Source: an uncultured Eubacteriales bacterium (GTDB lineage: Bacteria > Bacillota > Clostridia > Christensenellales > Aristaeellaceae). From it: DNA of 64,000 nucleotides. The notes under the pieces are model-generated. The model ran no database searches. It saw only the letters and a list, made by a program, of their open reading frames with translations, and was not told the origin of the DNA. Below, piece by piece: positions 43,977-53,054 of this stretch (the first letter of the stretch is position 1; each line of letters begins with the position of its first letter). The translations under genes were made by a program, and so were the position numbers. The stretch covers positions 1 through 64,000 of the forward strand of contig CADBCY010000018.1 of NCBI GenBank assembly GCA_902793325.1. Direction: 5' to 3'.

Positions 43977-43995
43977 AGTTTAGCGACAGTGAACT
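43977..43995. promoter_or_regulatory. Candidate operator 2 (AGTTTA-N7-TGAACT)
   Basis: AGTTTA at 43977-43982 and TGAACT at 43990-43995: the same two half sites and the same 7-bp spacing as operator 1, with a different spacer (GCGACAG versus AGATTAC). It lies 10 bp upstream of the -35 box of the ROK-kinase promoter. Confidence 0.6.
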
Positions 43996-44005
43996 CCGGT
44001 CGGCG

Positions 44006-44034
44006 TTGCATTTCGCGGCCATCTGTGGTAAACT
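44006..44034 (+). promoter_or_regulatory. Promoter of the ROK kinase gene
   Basis: TTGCAT (44006-44011), 17-bp spacer, TAAACT (44029-44034), about 60 bp before the start at 44101. Confidence 0.6.
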
Positions 44035-44100
44035 GTACGCGGCGGGCCGTCCGCGAGGGGCGGCCATTGGGAAAATACGAACGACAAGGAGCGCATGACC

Positions 44101-45045
44101 ATGATCTATATCGGCATTGACGTGGGCGGCACCACCATCAAGGCGGGCGTCGTGGACGAGAACGGCAGGATCCTGCTGAAGGACAGCGTGGCCACGGGCA
44201 TGGAGCGGGGCTACGGGCCCATGATCCGCGACATGGCGGAGCTGGGCATCCGCCTGGTGGAGCAGAGCGGCCACACCATGGACGAAGTCAAGAGCATCGG
44301 CATCGGCATCCCGGGCATCATGAACCCGAAGACGGGCCGCGTGCCCTTCTGCACCAACCTGGCCTGGCACGACGTGCCCATACTGGACGAGATGGCCAAA
44401 TACGTGTCGGTGCCCGTGTACGTGGACAACGACGCCACCGCGGCGGGCCTGGCGGAGCACGTGGGCGGCGTGTCCAGCACGGTGGAGAACAGCGTGTTCA
44501 TCACGCTGGGCACCGGCGTGGGCGGCGGCGTGATGCTGAACGGCAAGGTGTTCTCCGGCCCCCACGGCGTGGCCTCGGAGATCGGCCACATGATCACCGT
44601 GGACGGCGGCGAGCCGTGCAGCTGCGGCAAGAGGGGCTGCTGGGAGCGCTACGCCAGCGCCACCGCGCTGATCCGCGAGGGGCGCAGGTTCGCCGAAGCC
44701 CATCCCGACTGCCCGCTGATGAAGGCGGTGGACGGCGACCCGGAGAAGATCACGGCGAAGGTGGTCATCGACCTGGCGAAGGCGGGCGACCCCGACTGCG
44801 CGAAGCTGTTCGACAACTACGTGTACCACCTGTGCGTGGGCCTGCGCAACATCATCAACCTCTACGATCCCGAGATCATCGCCCTGGGCGGCGGCGTGTC
44901 CCACGCGGGCCAGTTCCTGCTGGACGCCGTGCGCGCGAAGCTGCCGGACATGGTGTTCTTCAAGGACATGCCCTATGCGCAGGTGGAGCTGGCGCAGATG
45001 GGCAACGACGCCGGCATCATCGGCGCGGCGATGCTGGGCCGCTGA
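44101..45045 (+). CDS. ROK-family sugar kinase (glucokinase type)
   Basis: ATP-dependent hexose kinase, 314 residues. N-terminal phosphate motif GIDVGGTTIKAGVVD, GIPGIMNPKTG, catalytic Asp in VDNDATAAGLAEH, EIGHM (sugar-contacting Glu-His), and the zinc motif CSCGKRGCWE. The adenosine motif ALGGGVSHAGQFLLD is near the C-terminus. There is no helix-turn-helix, so it is a kinase rather than a ROK repressor. The ATG at 44101 is favoured over 44095 because AAGGAG is 9 bp away. It is divergent from the pot regulator. Confidence 0.9.
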   Translation: MIYIGIDVGGTTIKAGVVDENGRILLKDSVATGMERGYGPMIRDMAELGIRLVEQSGHTMDEVKSIGIGIPGIMNPKTGRVPFCTNLAWHDVPILDEMAKYVSVPVYVDNDATAAGLAEHVGGVSSTVENSVFITLGTGVGGGVMLNGKVFSGPHGVASEIGHMITVDGGEPCSCGKRGCWERYASATALIREGRRFAEAHPDCPLMKAVDGDPEKITAKVVIDLAKAGDPDCAKLFDNYVYHLCVGLRNIINLYDPEIIALGGGVSHAGQFLLDAVRAKLPDMVFFKDMPYAQVELAQMGNDAGIIGAAMLGR

Positions 45046-45129
45046 GCGGCCCTCGCCCCGCCCCGGCGCCGCCGGCGGACGCTCCGCTTCCTTTGCGCAC
45101 CATACCATTGCCTGAACGGGAGGTCTATC

Positions 45130-46335
45130 ATGCGAGCCTATGAACGTCTCCTGAAGTACGTCGGATTCGACACCGCTTCGGACGAAAACAGCCCCACCTG
45201 CCCCAGCACGGAGAAGCAGAAGCTGCTGGGCGCGGCGCTGGTGGAGGAAATGAAAGCCCTGGGCATCCGCGACGCCCGCATGGACGAGCACGGCTACGTG
45301 TACGGCAGCATCGCCGCCAACGCCCACAACCGCCCGGCCATCGGGCTGATCGCCCACATGGACGTGGTGGACTGCGTGCCCAGCGCGCCGGTGAAGCCCG
45401 CCATCGTGCGGGACTACGACGGCGGCCGGGTGCCCCTGGCCGGCGGCGACGTGCTGGACCCCGCGGTGTTCCCCGCCGTGGCGCGCGCGAAGGGCAAGAG
45501 CCTGATCGTCACCGACGGCACCACCTCCCTGGGCGCGGACGACAAGGCCGGCATCGCGGAGATCATGACCGCCTGCGAGGCGGTGCTGGCCCACCCCGAG
45601 TGGAAGCACGGGCGCATCGCCATCGGCTTCACGCCGGACGAGGAGATCGGCCGCGGCGCGGACCTGTTCGACGTGCCGGGCTTCGACGCGGACTTCGCCT
45701 ATACCGTGGACGGCGGCGCGGTGGGCGAGATCAACTTCGAGAACTTCAACGCCGCCGCCGGGCAGGTGACGGTTCACGGCCGCAGCGTGCATCCCGGCAG
45801 CGCCAAGGGCATCATGCTGAACGCCGCGCTGGTGGCCATGGAGTTCGCGGGCATGCTGCCGCCCGAGGAGCGCCCCGAGTACACCGAGGGCTACGAGGGC
45901 TTCTTCCACCTGTGCGACATGAAGGGCCAGGAGGAGACGGCCTCGCTGCAGTACATCATCCGCGACCACGACCGCGTGCGCTTCGAATCGCGGAAGGCAC
46001 AGTTCCAGGACATCGCCGCCGCGCTGAACGAGAAGTACGGCGCGGGCACGGTGGAGGTGCAGGTCAAGGATTCCTATTATAACATGCGCGAGCTGATCGA
46101 GCCGCAGATGGAGATCGTGGACCGCGCGTGCGCCGCCTACCGCGCCGCGGGCGTGGAGCCGGTGAGCGCGCCCATCCGCGGCGGCACCGACGGCGCGCGC
46201 CTGACCTACATGGGCCTGCCCACCCCCAACATCGCCACCGGCGGCATGAACTTCCACGGCCGGTTCGAGTGCATCGCCGCGGAGGATATGGACACGATGG
46301 TGGAAGTGATCCTGGGCATCGTCGCCGAACGGTGA
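45130..46335 (+). CDS. pepT: Peptidase T (tripeptidase)
   Basis: Zinc aminopeptidase releasing the N-terminal residue of tripeptides, cytoplasmic, M20B family. The 401-residue protein has LIAHMDVVD (metal His and catalytic Asp), TSLGADDKAGIAEIM (bridging Asp), FTPDEEIGRGADLFD (catalytic and metal Glu), YTVDGGAVGEINFENFNAA, and the C-terminal IRGGTDGARLTYMGLPTPNIATGGMNFHGRFE with the last metal His. GGGAGG precedes the start; same strand as the ROK gene. Confidence 0.95.
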   Translation: MRAYERLLKYVGFDTASDENSPTCPSTEKQKLLGAALVEEMKALGIRDARMDEHGYVYGSIAANAHNRPAIGLIAHMDVVDCVPSAPVKPAIVRDYDGGRVPLAGGDVLDPAVFPAVARAKGKSLIVTDGTTSLGADDKAGIAEIMTACEAVLAHPEWKHGRIAIGFTPDEEIGRGADLFDVPGFDADFAYTVDGGAVGEINFENFNAAAGQVTVHGRSVHPGSAKGIMLNAALVAMEFAGMLPPEERPEYTEGYEGFFHLCDMKGQEETASLQYIIRDHDRVRFESRKAQFQDIAAALNEKYGAGTVEVQVKDSYYNMRELIEPQMEIVDRACAAYRAAGVEPVSAPIRGGTDGARLTYMGLPTPNIATGGMNFHGRFECIAAEDMDTMVEVILGIVAER

Positions 46336-46396
46336 CCGGGGCCCGCCGCGCGGTGGACCCGGCGTTTCCCCAAATGACAGCAAAGGAGCGAACCGC

Positions 46397-47224
46397 ATGT
46401 CCCGCGCCCTGACCGACTGCCAGCTGATCGAGCGGAGCATCCACAAGAAGTACCGCAAGGAGCTTTGGACGCCCTTCGTGGGGGCGGTGAAGCGGTATGC
46501 GCTCATCAACGAGGGGGACCGGATCGCCGTGTGCATCTCCGGCGGCAAGGATTCCATGCTGATGGCCAAGCTGGTGCAGCTGCTCGAGCGCTGCAGCGAC
46601 GTGCCCTTCGAGGCGGTCTACCTGGTGATGGATCCCGGCTACAGCCCCGCCAACCGCCGGCGCATCGAGCAGAACGCCGCGCGGCTGGAGCTGCCCGTGC
46701 AGATCTTCGAAACGGACGTGTTCGAGGTCGCCAACGGCGCGGACAAGAACCCCTGCTACCTCTGCGCGCGCATGCGGCGGGGCCACCTGTACAGCCGCGC
46801 GCAGGCGCTGGGCTGCAACAAGATCGCCCTGGGCCACCACTTCAACGACGTGATCGAGACCACGGTGATGGCCATGCTCTACGGCGCGCAGTTGCAGGGC
46901 ATGATGCCGAAGCTGCACAGCACGAACTTCCCCGGCATGGAGCTGATCCGCCCGCTGTACCGGGTGCACGAGGACGACATCATCGCCTGGAGCCGCTACA
47001 ACGGGCTGGAATTCCTGCGCTGCGCCTGCCGGTTCACCGAGGGCATCGCCTCCGGGCACGTGACCTCCAAGCGCGACGAGGTGAAACAACTGCTCCGCGC
47101 GCTGAAGAAGGACAACCCCGACGTGGAAAAGAGCGTGTTCAACGCCATCCACGCCGTTTCCCTGGATACCTTCCCCGGCTGGAAGAGCGGCGGCGTCGAG
47201 CACAGCTTCCTGGAAAAATACTGA
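46397..47224 (+). CDS. TtcA-family tRNA 2-thiolation enzyme
   Basis: PP-loop ATPase probably thiolating a tRNA base (TtcA makes 2-thiocytidine 32). The 275-residue protein has the PP-loop CISGGKDSMLM, a CxxC pair in NPCYLCARMRRGHLY, GHHFNDVIETTVMAML and a third cysteine cluster LRCACRFTE, which together would bind an Fe-S cluster. Firmicute relatives are often annotated ATPase or TtcA-like; base specificity cannot be told from sequence. AAAGGAG precedes the start. Confidence 0.85.
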   Translation: MSRALTDCQLIERSIHKKYRKELWTPFVGAVKRYALINEGDRIAVCISGGKDSMLMAKLVQLLERCSDVPFEAVYLVMDPGYSPANRRRIEQNAARLELPVQIFETDVFEVANGADKNPCYLCARMRRGHLYSRAQALGCNKIALGHHFNDVIETTVMAMLYGAQLQGMMPKLHSTNFPGMELIRPLYRVHEDDIIAWSRYNGLEFLRCACRFTEGIASGHVTSKRDEVKQLLRALKKDNPDVEKSVFNAIHAVSLDTFPGWKSGGVEHSFLEKY

Positions 47225-47308
47225 TCCCCCGGGTTGCCGCGGGGACCGGCCCGCGCCCGCCATGTCCGGGCGGAAGGGCGAAACTGCTTATCGGAAAGGA
47301 TCATGGTT

Positions 47309-48046
47309 ATGGACACATGGTATGCCCGGGATCTCCTCATCGATCCCAGCGCCTGCGATTTTGAGGGGCGGCTGGGCGTGGATCACGCGTTTCGCATGTT
47401 TATGGACATCGCCTCCCGGCACGCGGAGGAGCTGGGCGTGGGTCTCAAGCCGATGCTGGCGAAGCACCTGTTCTGGCTGACCGTGCGCACCAAGGTGCGC
47501 TTCCTGGCCCGGCCGCGGATGCTGGAGCCGGCGACCCTCGCCACGCGGCCCATCGCCCCGGCGGCGATGCGTTGCCTGCGGGAGTACCGGCTCGAGCGGG
47601 ACGGCGCGCCGCTGGTGCTGGGCCGGACCGAGTGGGCGGTGATGGACGTGCGCGCCGGCAGGCCCGTGCCGGTGGAGAACATCTTCCCCGGCAACCCCGA
47701 GCTGGCCGCAGCCCCGGATTACGACGATCCCTTCGTGCGCATCACCGGCAGCCTGGCGGGCGCCGAGGTATTGGGCGAGTACCGCGTGTGCTCCACCGAC
47801 ATCGACTTCGGCGGCCACATGAACAACGTGGCCTACCTGCGCGCGCTGCTGGGGCTGCTCACCACGGAGCAACTGAAGGCGCTCGACCCCGAAGAGGTCG
47901 AGCTGACGTTCCTGTCCCCCTGCTTCGAGGGCGATGCGCTGACGTTCCGCACCCGGGAGAAGGAGGGCGCCCGCGAGTTCGCCGCCTTCCGCGAGGACGG
48001 CAAGCTGGCGCTGCTGGCCCGGATCGTGCCGAAGGCCACACAGTAA
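47309..48046 (+). CDS. Acyl-ACP thioesterase
   Basis: Hydrolyses acyl-ACP to free fatty acid, ending chain elongation. The 245-residue protein has two tandem hot-dog folds as in bacterial FatA/FatB-like enzymes: first half YARDLLIDPSACDFEGRLGVDHAFRMFMDIASRHAEELG, second half VCSTDIDFGGHMNNVAYLRALLGLL carrying the catalytic Asp/His/Asn set. The start at 47309 is favoured over 47303 by its distance from GGAAAGGA. It closes a same-strand group before a strong terminator. Confidence 0.88.
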   Translation: MDTWYARDLLIDPSACDFEGRLGVDHAFRMFMDIASRHAEELGVGLKPMLAKHLFWLTVRTKVRFLARPRMLEPATLATRPIAPAAMRCLREYRLERDGAPLVLGRTEWAVMDVRAGRPVPVENIFPGNPELAAAPDYDDPFVRITGSLAGAEVLGEYRVCSTDIDFGGHMNNVAYLRALLGLLTTEQLKALDPEEVELTFLSPCFEGDALTFRTREKEGAREFAAFREDGKLALLARIVPKATQ

Positions 48047-48099
48047 CCGGCGCGGGAACACTTCCCGGGCCGGAGGCCTTCCCGAAAAAAACGCAACAT

Positions 48100-48130
48100 A
48101 AAAGCGCAGCGGAAACTCCGCTGCGCTTTT
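48100..48130. terminator. Bidirectional terminator between thioesterase and GH120 genes
   Basis: A 14-bp stem (48100-48113 with 48117-48130), A-rich on one flank and T-rich on the other, between converging genes. Confidence 0.92.
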
Positions 48131-48168
48131 GCTGCCCGGCAGGCCGTTCGGGCCCGCGCGGTCGCCGC

Positions 48169-50190
48169 TTATCCGATCCGGTTGTCCAGCGCCAGGCCGT
48201 CCCTCGGGGGCTCGGCGAAGGGGCCGGGCGCCGGGGCGTCGCCGCAGGGCGCGTTGAAGAAGTCCCGGTCGAAGGTGATGGGCGAGCCGTCGGGGTTCTC
48301 GAAGCGCTGCTCCGGCTCGAAGGCCATGCCCAGCGCGTCGGTGTCGATCAGCGCGCCGTGGGCGGGCAGGATCCCGGCCAGGTTCGTGCGCAGCGTCCAG
48401 CGGCCGTCCTTTTCCTCCAGGGAGAGGGTCGCCTCGCGGTCGTCCACCAGCGCGTTTTCCTCGCGGGCCCAGGGGCGCGCGCCGTTCAGGTAGACGTTGC
48501 CCGCGGCCCACACCGGCAGGCGCGAGTAGTAGCGGTCGCTGGGGGCGCTGCCCATGTTGCAGTAGCCCTCGAACATCTCCTCCCATTCCGCTTCGGTCGG
48601 GTAGCCGTCGTAGGGGAAGGTGCCGGCGATGAAGTTGTTGTCGTCCCACTCGTTGGCGCTCGCGGCGGCGGCCTGGCAGAAGGGGTGCACCGGCTGCTGC
48701 ACGAACACGTTATTGTAGAAGCGCATGTCGCCGTGCAGGAAGGTCATGAAGCCGTTGATCTCCGTGCGGTGCGGCACGTGGTAGGGGGTGTAGCGGGGGG
48801 ACTTCAGCGTGGCCGCGCCGTTGTCGGTGCCGCGGCTCACGGCGGTCAGCGAGCCCGCCAGCAGGTTGTGCACCACCGCCACGCCCTGGGTGGGCAGCTT
48901 CAGGCTGCGGGTGGACAGCAGCAGGTTGTGGTCGATCAGCGTCGGGCCGTGGGAGACCTCCACGAAGATGTCCTCGCCGATGCCCACCATGGCCGCGTCG
49001 CACATCAGGTGGGGGTGCGGCAGGCAGTTGTCGTGGAACAGGTTTTGGGTCACGCGGGTGCCCTGGGCCTGCCAGTCCAGCCACAGGCCGCGGGTGCAGT
49101 GGTGGATGTGGTTGCGGCGGTAGATCACGTCGATGGCCGCGTGCATCTTGATGCCGCCGATCTCCGCGCCGGCCAGGTTCTGCTTGTTGTTGATGTGGTG
49201 GATGTGGTTGTCCTCGATGACGGAGAACACGCCGCCCAGGTGGCCCACGATGCCCGTCTGGCCGCAGTCGTGGATGTGGCAGCGGCGCACGATGTGGCTG
49301 CCGATGCGCTCCTTCGTCCAGCCCTCGCGCTGGGCCTGGCAGATGCAGTCGCGCTCGGTCTGGGTGCCGTCCTTGTACTTGCGGTGGAGCCACTTGTTGT
49401 CGTTGTTCGGCTGGAGGTACTTGCCCAGGCTGATGCCGCTGCACTTGGACTCGCTGATCTCGCAATCCTCGATGATCCAGCCCTTGGACCAGTGCGGGCC
49501 GACCATGCCCTCCTGATAGGCGGTGGGCGGCGCCCACTGGGTGGCGGCCTTGCAGATGCTGAAGCCGGACAGCGTAATGTAACCCACGCCCTCTGCCTCG
49601 GGGTAGAAGCAGTTTTTGCGCACGCTGATTTCGACGTTTTCGTTATTGGGGTCCGCGCCCTGGAAGTTGGCGTAGATCACGGTGGCGTCGGCCGCCGCGT
49701 CCTGCTCGGTGTACCAAGTGTACACGGAATACTCCGGTTCCCAGGAAATGGGGGAGGGGACGGGGTTTTTCACGCCTTCCGGGTCGGTCACCTCGTACAT
49801 GCTGCGGTCGTTCAGGAACACGTCGCCGGTGTGGGCGATGAAGGAAGCGATGAACCAGTCGCCGCTGACCAGCGTGGTAAAAGGATTTCGTTCGGGGAAG
49901 AAGCTGTTGGGCACGACGGCTTTCCAAACGTTGCCCTCGACCCGCGTCCACTGCTTCCAGGGTTCCGCGCCGGTGATGACCGCCGCGCCTTTCTCCACGG
50001 AGCGGTAGGTAATGCGGGCCTCGGGGGTGCCGGCGTAGGCGGGGCTGACGGCTTCCCGGTAGACGCCGGGCAGCACGCGAACCTCGTCGCCCGGGCGGGC
50101 GATGGCGGCGGCGGCCTGGATGGTGCGGAAGGGATGGGCGGCGGTGCCGCAGCCCGCGGACGGGGCCTTTGCGTCGACGTAGAAGACCAT
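48169..50190 (-). CDS. GH120 beta-xylosidase (right-handed beta-helix)
   Basis: Cytoplasmic glycosidase releasing xylose from xylo-oligosaccharides, 673 residues, no signal peptide. The N-terminal FYVDAKAPSAGCGTAAHPFRTIQAAAAIARPGDEVRVLPGVYRE is a beta-helix start; GDVFLNDRSMYEVTD, TVIYANFQGADPNNENVEISVRKNCFYP, QWAPPTAYQEGMVGPHWSKGWIIED and IGSHIVRRCHIHDCGQTGIVGHLGGVFS match XylC of Thermoanaerobacterium as I remember it. The catalytic pair would be Asp372 (GLWLDWQAQGTR) and Glu411 (DIFVEVSHGP). Ribosome site AGGAGGT; it is divergent from an oligosaccharide importer, which fits intracellular breakdown of imported xylo-oligomers. Confidence 0.85.
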   Translation of the reverse strand: MVFYVDAKAPSAGCGTAAHPFRTIQAAAAIARPGDEVRVLPGVYREAVSPAYAGTPEARITYRSVEKGAAVITGAEPWKQWTRVEGNVWKAVVPNSFFPERNPFTTLVSGDWFIASFIAHTGDVFLNDRSMYEVTDPEGVKNPVPSPISWEPEYSVYTWYTEQDAAADATVIYANFQGADPNNENVEISVRKNCFYPEAEGVGYITLSGFSICKAATQWAPPTAYQEGMVGPHWSKGWIIEDCEISESKCSGISLGKYLQPNNDNKWLHRKYKDGTQTERDCICQAQREGWTKERIGSHIVRRCHIHDCGQTGIVGHLGGVFSVIEDNHIHHINNKQNLAGAEIGGIKMHAAIDVIYRRNHIHHCTRGLWLDWQAQGTRVTQNLFHDNCLPHPHLMCDAAMVGIGEDIFVEVSHGPTLIDHNLLLSTRSLKLPTQGVAVVHNLLAGSLTAVSRGTDNGAATLKSPRYTPYHVPHRTEINGFMTFLHGDMRFYNNVFVQQPVHPFCQAAAASANEWDDNNFIAGTFPYDGYPTEAEWEEMFEGYCNMGSAPSDRYYSRLPVWAAGNVYLNGARPWAREENALVDDREATLSLEEKDGRWTLRTNLAGILPAHGALIDTDALGMAFEPEQRFENPDGSPITFDRDFFNAPCGDAPAPGPFAEPPRDGLALDNRIG

Positions 50191-50238
50191 GATGACGTAC
50201 CTCCTGAAAAAAGGTCGATGGCGTTGCCTTGTATTTCC

Positions 50239-50267
50239 ATTATAAGTGCGCAAAAACGTCAAGTCAA
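50239..50267 (-). promoter_or_regulatory. Promoter of the GH120 gene
   Basis: On the minus strand TTGACT (50262-50267), 17-bp spacer, TATAAT (50239-50244), leaving a leader of about 40 nt. Confidence 0.85.
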
Positions 50268-50368
50268 TCGACAAATGTTGCGATTTGGTCGCCGCAGGTC
50301 GGAAGGAGCGACGCATCTACAGCCTTGTACGAAAATTGTGCGGAATTTGCGAAAACTCACGAAAATAG

Positions 50369-50398
50369 TTGACAGGCATAGCGCTATCATGCTAGAAT
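50369..50398 (+). promoter_or_regulatory. Promoter of the oligosaccharide importer operon
   Basis: TTGACA (50369-50374), 18-bp spacer, TAGAAT (50393-50398). The leader to the start at 50577 is about 170 nt and contains several short stems. Confidence 0.75.
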
Positions 50399-50493
50399 CC
50401 ATGTAGTTTCAGAAAAGAAACCGTTACAGAACGCCTCCGCGGGGCCCGATTGCGGGCAGAACCGCGGAAAAGCGCCGGTTTCCACCCGCCGGT

Positions 50494-50507
50494 CTAAACC
50501 GTTTTAG
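50494..50507. promoter_or_regulatory. LacI-type operator in the importer leader
   Basis: CTAAACCGTTTTAG, a near-perfect dyad sharing CGTTTTAG with the operator before the GH94 gene at 25136. It lies about 90 bp downstream of the predicted transcription start and is flanked by GCCGG/CCGGC arms. Confidence 0.55.
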
Positions 50508-50576
50508 CCGGCAGGACCCCACCCCCGTCGCAAAGGCCAATCGCCTTGCAATATATTTCACAAGGAGGAAACCCTA

Positions 50577-51935
50577 ATGAAGAAGGTTCTCGCGCTGGTT
50601 CTGGCCTGCATGCTGCTGATCGCGGCTGTGCCCTGCGCCATGGCCGAAGAAGAGATCACCCTGAACGTCTGGTCCTTCACCAATGAGCTCGAAGGCATGA
50701 TCGAGAAGTATTATGCGCCCAGCCATCCCAATGTAAAGATCAACTACACCCTGTATCCCACCGACGGCGGTGAGTACACCTCCCACGTGGACACCCTGAT
50801 GGCCGCCGACGCCGCTTCCGAGGAAGCCCCCGACATCTTCACCCTCGAGGCTGCGTTCGTGAAGAAGTACGTCGACAGCGACTGGACCGCTGCGCTGCTG
50901 GACATCGGCTTCGAAGAGGCTGACTTCGCCACCTGCATCCCCGCGATGGTGCAGATCGGCTCCAACGAGGCGGGCGTGCAGAAGGCTCTGGCCTGGCAGT
51001 CCACCCCCGGCGCCCTGATGTATCGTGCCGACCTGGCCGAGAAGTACCTGGGCGTGACCACCCCCGAGGAATTCCAGGAGAAGGTCGCTGACTGGGACGC
51101 CTTCCTGGAGACCGCCTACGAGCTGAACGAGGCTTCCGAGGGTGCCTGCAAGATGTTCTGCGCCAACGACGACATCTGGCATCCCTATGAGTACAACCGC
51201 GAGGCCGGCTGGGTCGTCGACGGCAAGCTGAACATCGACGACAACCTGTACGATTACCTCGACCTGCTGAAGACCGCGAACGAGGACGACCTGTACGCGA
51301 AGGGCACCGCCTGGAGCGAGACCTGGTTCGCCGGCATGAACGGCACCATGGACATCCTGTGCTACTTCCTGCCCACCTGGGGCCTGCACTACACCCTGAA
51401 GCCCCACTGCGTGGTCGGCGGCGACAGCATTACTGACGAGGCCGAGCTGGCTGCCAAGTCCGAGGCCGAAGGCGGCACCTACGGCAAGTGGCGCATGGTC
51501 GCCGGCCCCTGCGGCTACAGCTGGGGCGGCACCTGGGTCGGCGCGAACGCCGCGAAGGTCGCTGCTGCTGACGACGCCAAGAAGGCTGCCATCAAGGAGT
51601 TCATCCGCTTCTTCACCCTGGACGAGGACTTCCTGTACACCTACGCCAAGGACGTCAACGACTTCGTGTCCAACAACACCGTCGTCGACCGCATCATCGC
51701 CGAGGGCGGCACGCCCAATCCCTTCCTGGGCGGCCAGGATCACTACGCGATCTTCGCCGAGGCGGCCAACCTGGCCAACGGTGCCATCCTGTCCCGCTAT
51801 GACGAGGCGATCAAGACCCTGTGGGACAACGCCGTCGTGAATCCCTACACCAAGGGCGAGAAGGAACTGGACGAGTGCATCGCTGACTTCAAGGCTCAGG
51901 TTGCCGCTCAGATCACCGACATCACCGTCGAATAA
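50577..51935 (+). CDS. Carbohydrate ABC importer binding protein
   Basis: Extracellular sugar-binding protein of the family 1 (MalE/UgpB) type, 452 residues. Signal peptide MKKVLALVLACMLLIAAVPCAMA, then EEEITLNVWSFTNELEGMIEKYYAPSHPNVKINYTLYPTDGGEY and the AADAASEEAPDIFTLEAAFVKKYV and WQSTPGALMYRADLAEKYLG segments. The cysteine before the cleavage site is preceded by Pro, not a lipobox. It is the first gene of the importer. Codon use includes more T-ending codons than neighbours, as in highly expressed genes. Xylo-oligosaccharide is the inferred ligand, from the divergent GH120 gene. Confidence 0.92.
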   Translation: MKKVLALVLACMLLIAAVPCAMAEEEITLNVWSFTNELEGMIEKYYAPSHPNVKINYTLYPTDGGEYTSHVDTLMAADAASEEAPDIFTLEAAFVKKYVDSDWTAALLDIGFEEADFATCIPAMVQIGSNEAGVQKALAWQSTPGALMYRADLAEKYLGVTTPEEFQEKVADWDAFLETAYELNEASEGACKMFCANDDIWHPYEYNREAGWVVDGKLNIDDNLYDYLDLLKTANEDDLYAKGTAWSETWFAGMNGTMDILCYFLPTWGLHYTLKPHCVVGGDSITDEAELAAKSEAEGGTYGKWRMVAGPCGYSWGGTWVGANAAKVAAADDAKKAAIKEFIRFFTLDEDFLYTYAKDVNDFVSNNTVVDRIIAEGGTPNPFLGGQDHYAIFAEAANLANGAILSRYDEAIKTLWDNAVVNPYTKGEKELDECIADFKAQVAAQITDITVE

Positions 51936-52095
51936 CTGAATGTTGCCAGGATTGTCCTCCGACAATCCCCGCACCGGGCTGCCCTTCGCCGCAAGCAGGG
52001 GCAGCCCGAAGTCTGTCTGAAACCGATACGGGGTCGATTCGCGACCCGGCCCACCCCCGCGCGGGGTGACTTACAATCTGCAAAGGGGTGGAACA

Positions 52096-53040
52096 ATGCA
52101 GGCATCCGGAATGGAGCCGAGGCGTCGCAAGGTGACTTACGACCATTACGGCTATCTCTTCATTGCGCCGTTTTTCATTGTATTCCTGATTTTCCAGCTG
52201 TATCCCATCTTTTTCACCTTCCGCACGTCGCTGACCGACGCGGTGGGCTGGGATAAAATCCTGAACAACAGCATCATCGGCTTCGACAACTTCAAGGTGC
52301 TGTTTACTGCCAACGACATTTCCCGGTTGTTCTGGCTCAGCTTCAAGAACACCGTAATCATTTGGTTCTTCAACTTCGTGCCGCAGATCGGCTTCGCGCT
52401 GATCCTGGCGAGCTGGTTTACCGATACCCACCTGAGGCTGCGCGCCCAGGGCGCCTTCAAGGTGATGATCTTCATGCCGAACATCATCACTGCGGCCACC
52501 ATCGGTATGCTGTTCTTCTCGCTGTTCTCGTACCCCATCGCCCCGGTCAACACGCTGATGCAGAAGCTGGGCATCCTCAACACGCCCTTTGAATACTTCC
52601 GCAACGTGCCCACGTCCCGCGGCATCATATCCTTCATACAGTGGTGGATGTGGTACGGCAATACGATGATCATCATGATCGCCGGCATGAGCGGCATCAA
52701 CCCGTCGCTGTTCGAGGCGGCGATGATCGACGGCTGCACCAGCCGGCAGATCTTCTGGAAGATCACCCTGCCGCTGATCAAGCCCATCCTGCTGTACAAC
52801 CTGATCACCAGCCTGGTGGGCGGCCTGACCATGTTCGATATCCCCCACCTGATGACCCAGGGCAACCCCAACAACATGACGAACACCGTGGCCCGCTTCA
52901 TCTACATGCAGGGCTTCTCCGGCAGCTATAACTTCAACATGGCTTCCGCTTCGTCCGTCGTGCTGTTCGCCATCATCATCATCTGCTCGCTGATCCTGAA
53001 TATCCTCATGAGTGATCGCGATGCCAGGCCGAAGAAGTAA
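52096..53040 (+). CDS. Carbohydrate ABC importer permease (MalF type)
   Basis: Membrane permease, 314 residues, six spans. N-terminal YGYLFIAPFFIVFLIFQLYPIFFTFRTSL, FNFVPQIGFALILASWF, and the EAA loop LFEAAMIDGCTSRQIFWKITLPLIKPILLYN. I start at 52096 (AAAGGGG upstream), not the ATG at 52066 that lacks a ribosome site. It is followed 14 bp later by the second permease. Confidence 0.93.
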   Translation: MQASGMEPRRRKVTYDHYGYLFIAPFFIVFLIFQLYPIFFTFRTSLTDAVGWDKILNNSIIGFDNFKVLFTANDISRLFWLSFKNTVIIWFFNFVPQIGFALILASWFTDTHLRLRAQGAFKVMIFMPNIITAATIGMLFFSLFSYPIAPVNTLMQKLGILNTPFEYFRNVPTSRGIISFIQWWMWYGNTMIIMIAGMSGINPSLFEAAMIDGCTSRQIFWKITLPLIKPILLYNLITSLVGGLTMFDIPHLMTQGNPNNMTNTVARFIYMQGFSGSYNFNMASASSVVLFAIIIICSLILNILMSDRDARPKK

Positions 53041-53054
53041 AGGGGGCGACGATT

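Noticed and set aside
48169-50190. Pectate lyase or other secreted polysaccharide lyase
   Set aside because: The beta-helix fold alone suggests this, but the protein lacks a signal peptide and matches GH120 xylosidase sequence blocks, including the putative catalytic Asp and Glu.
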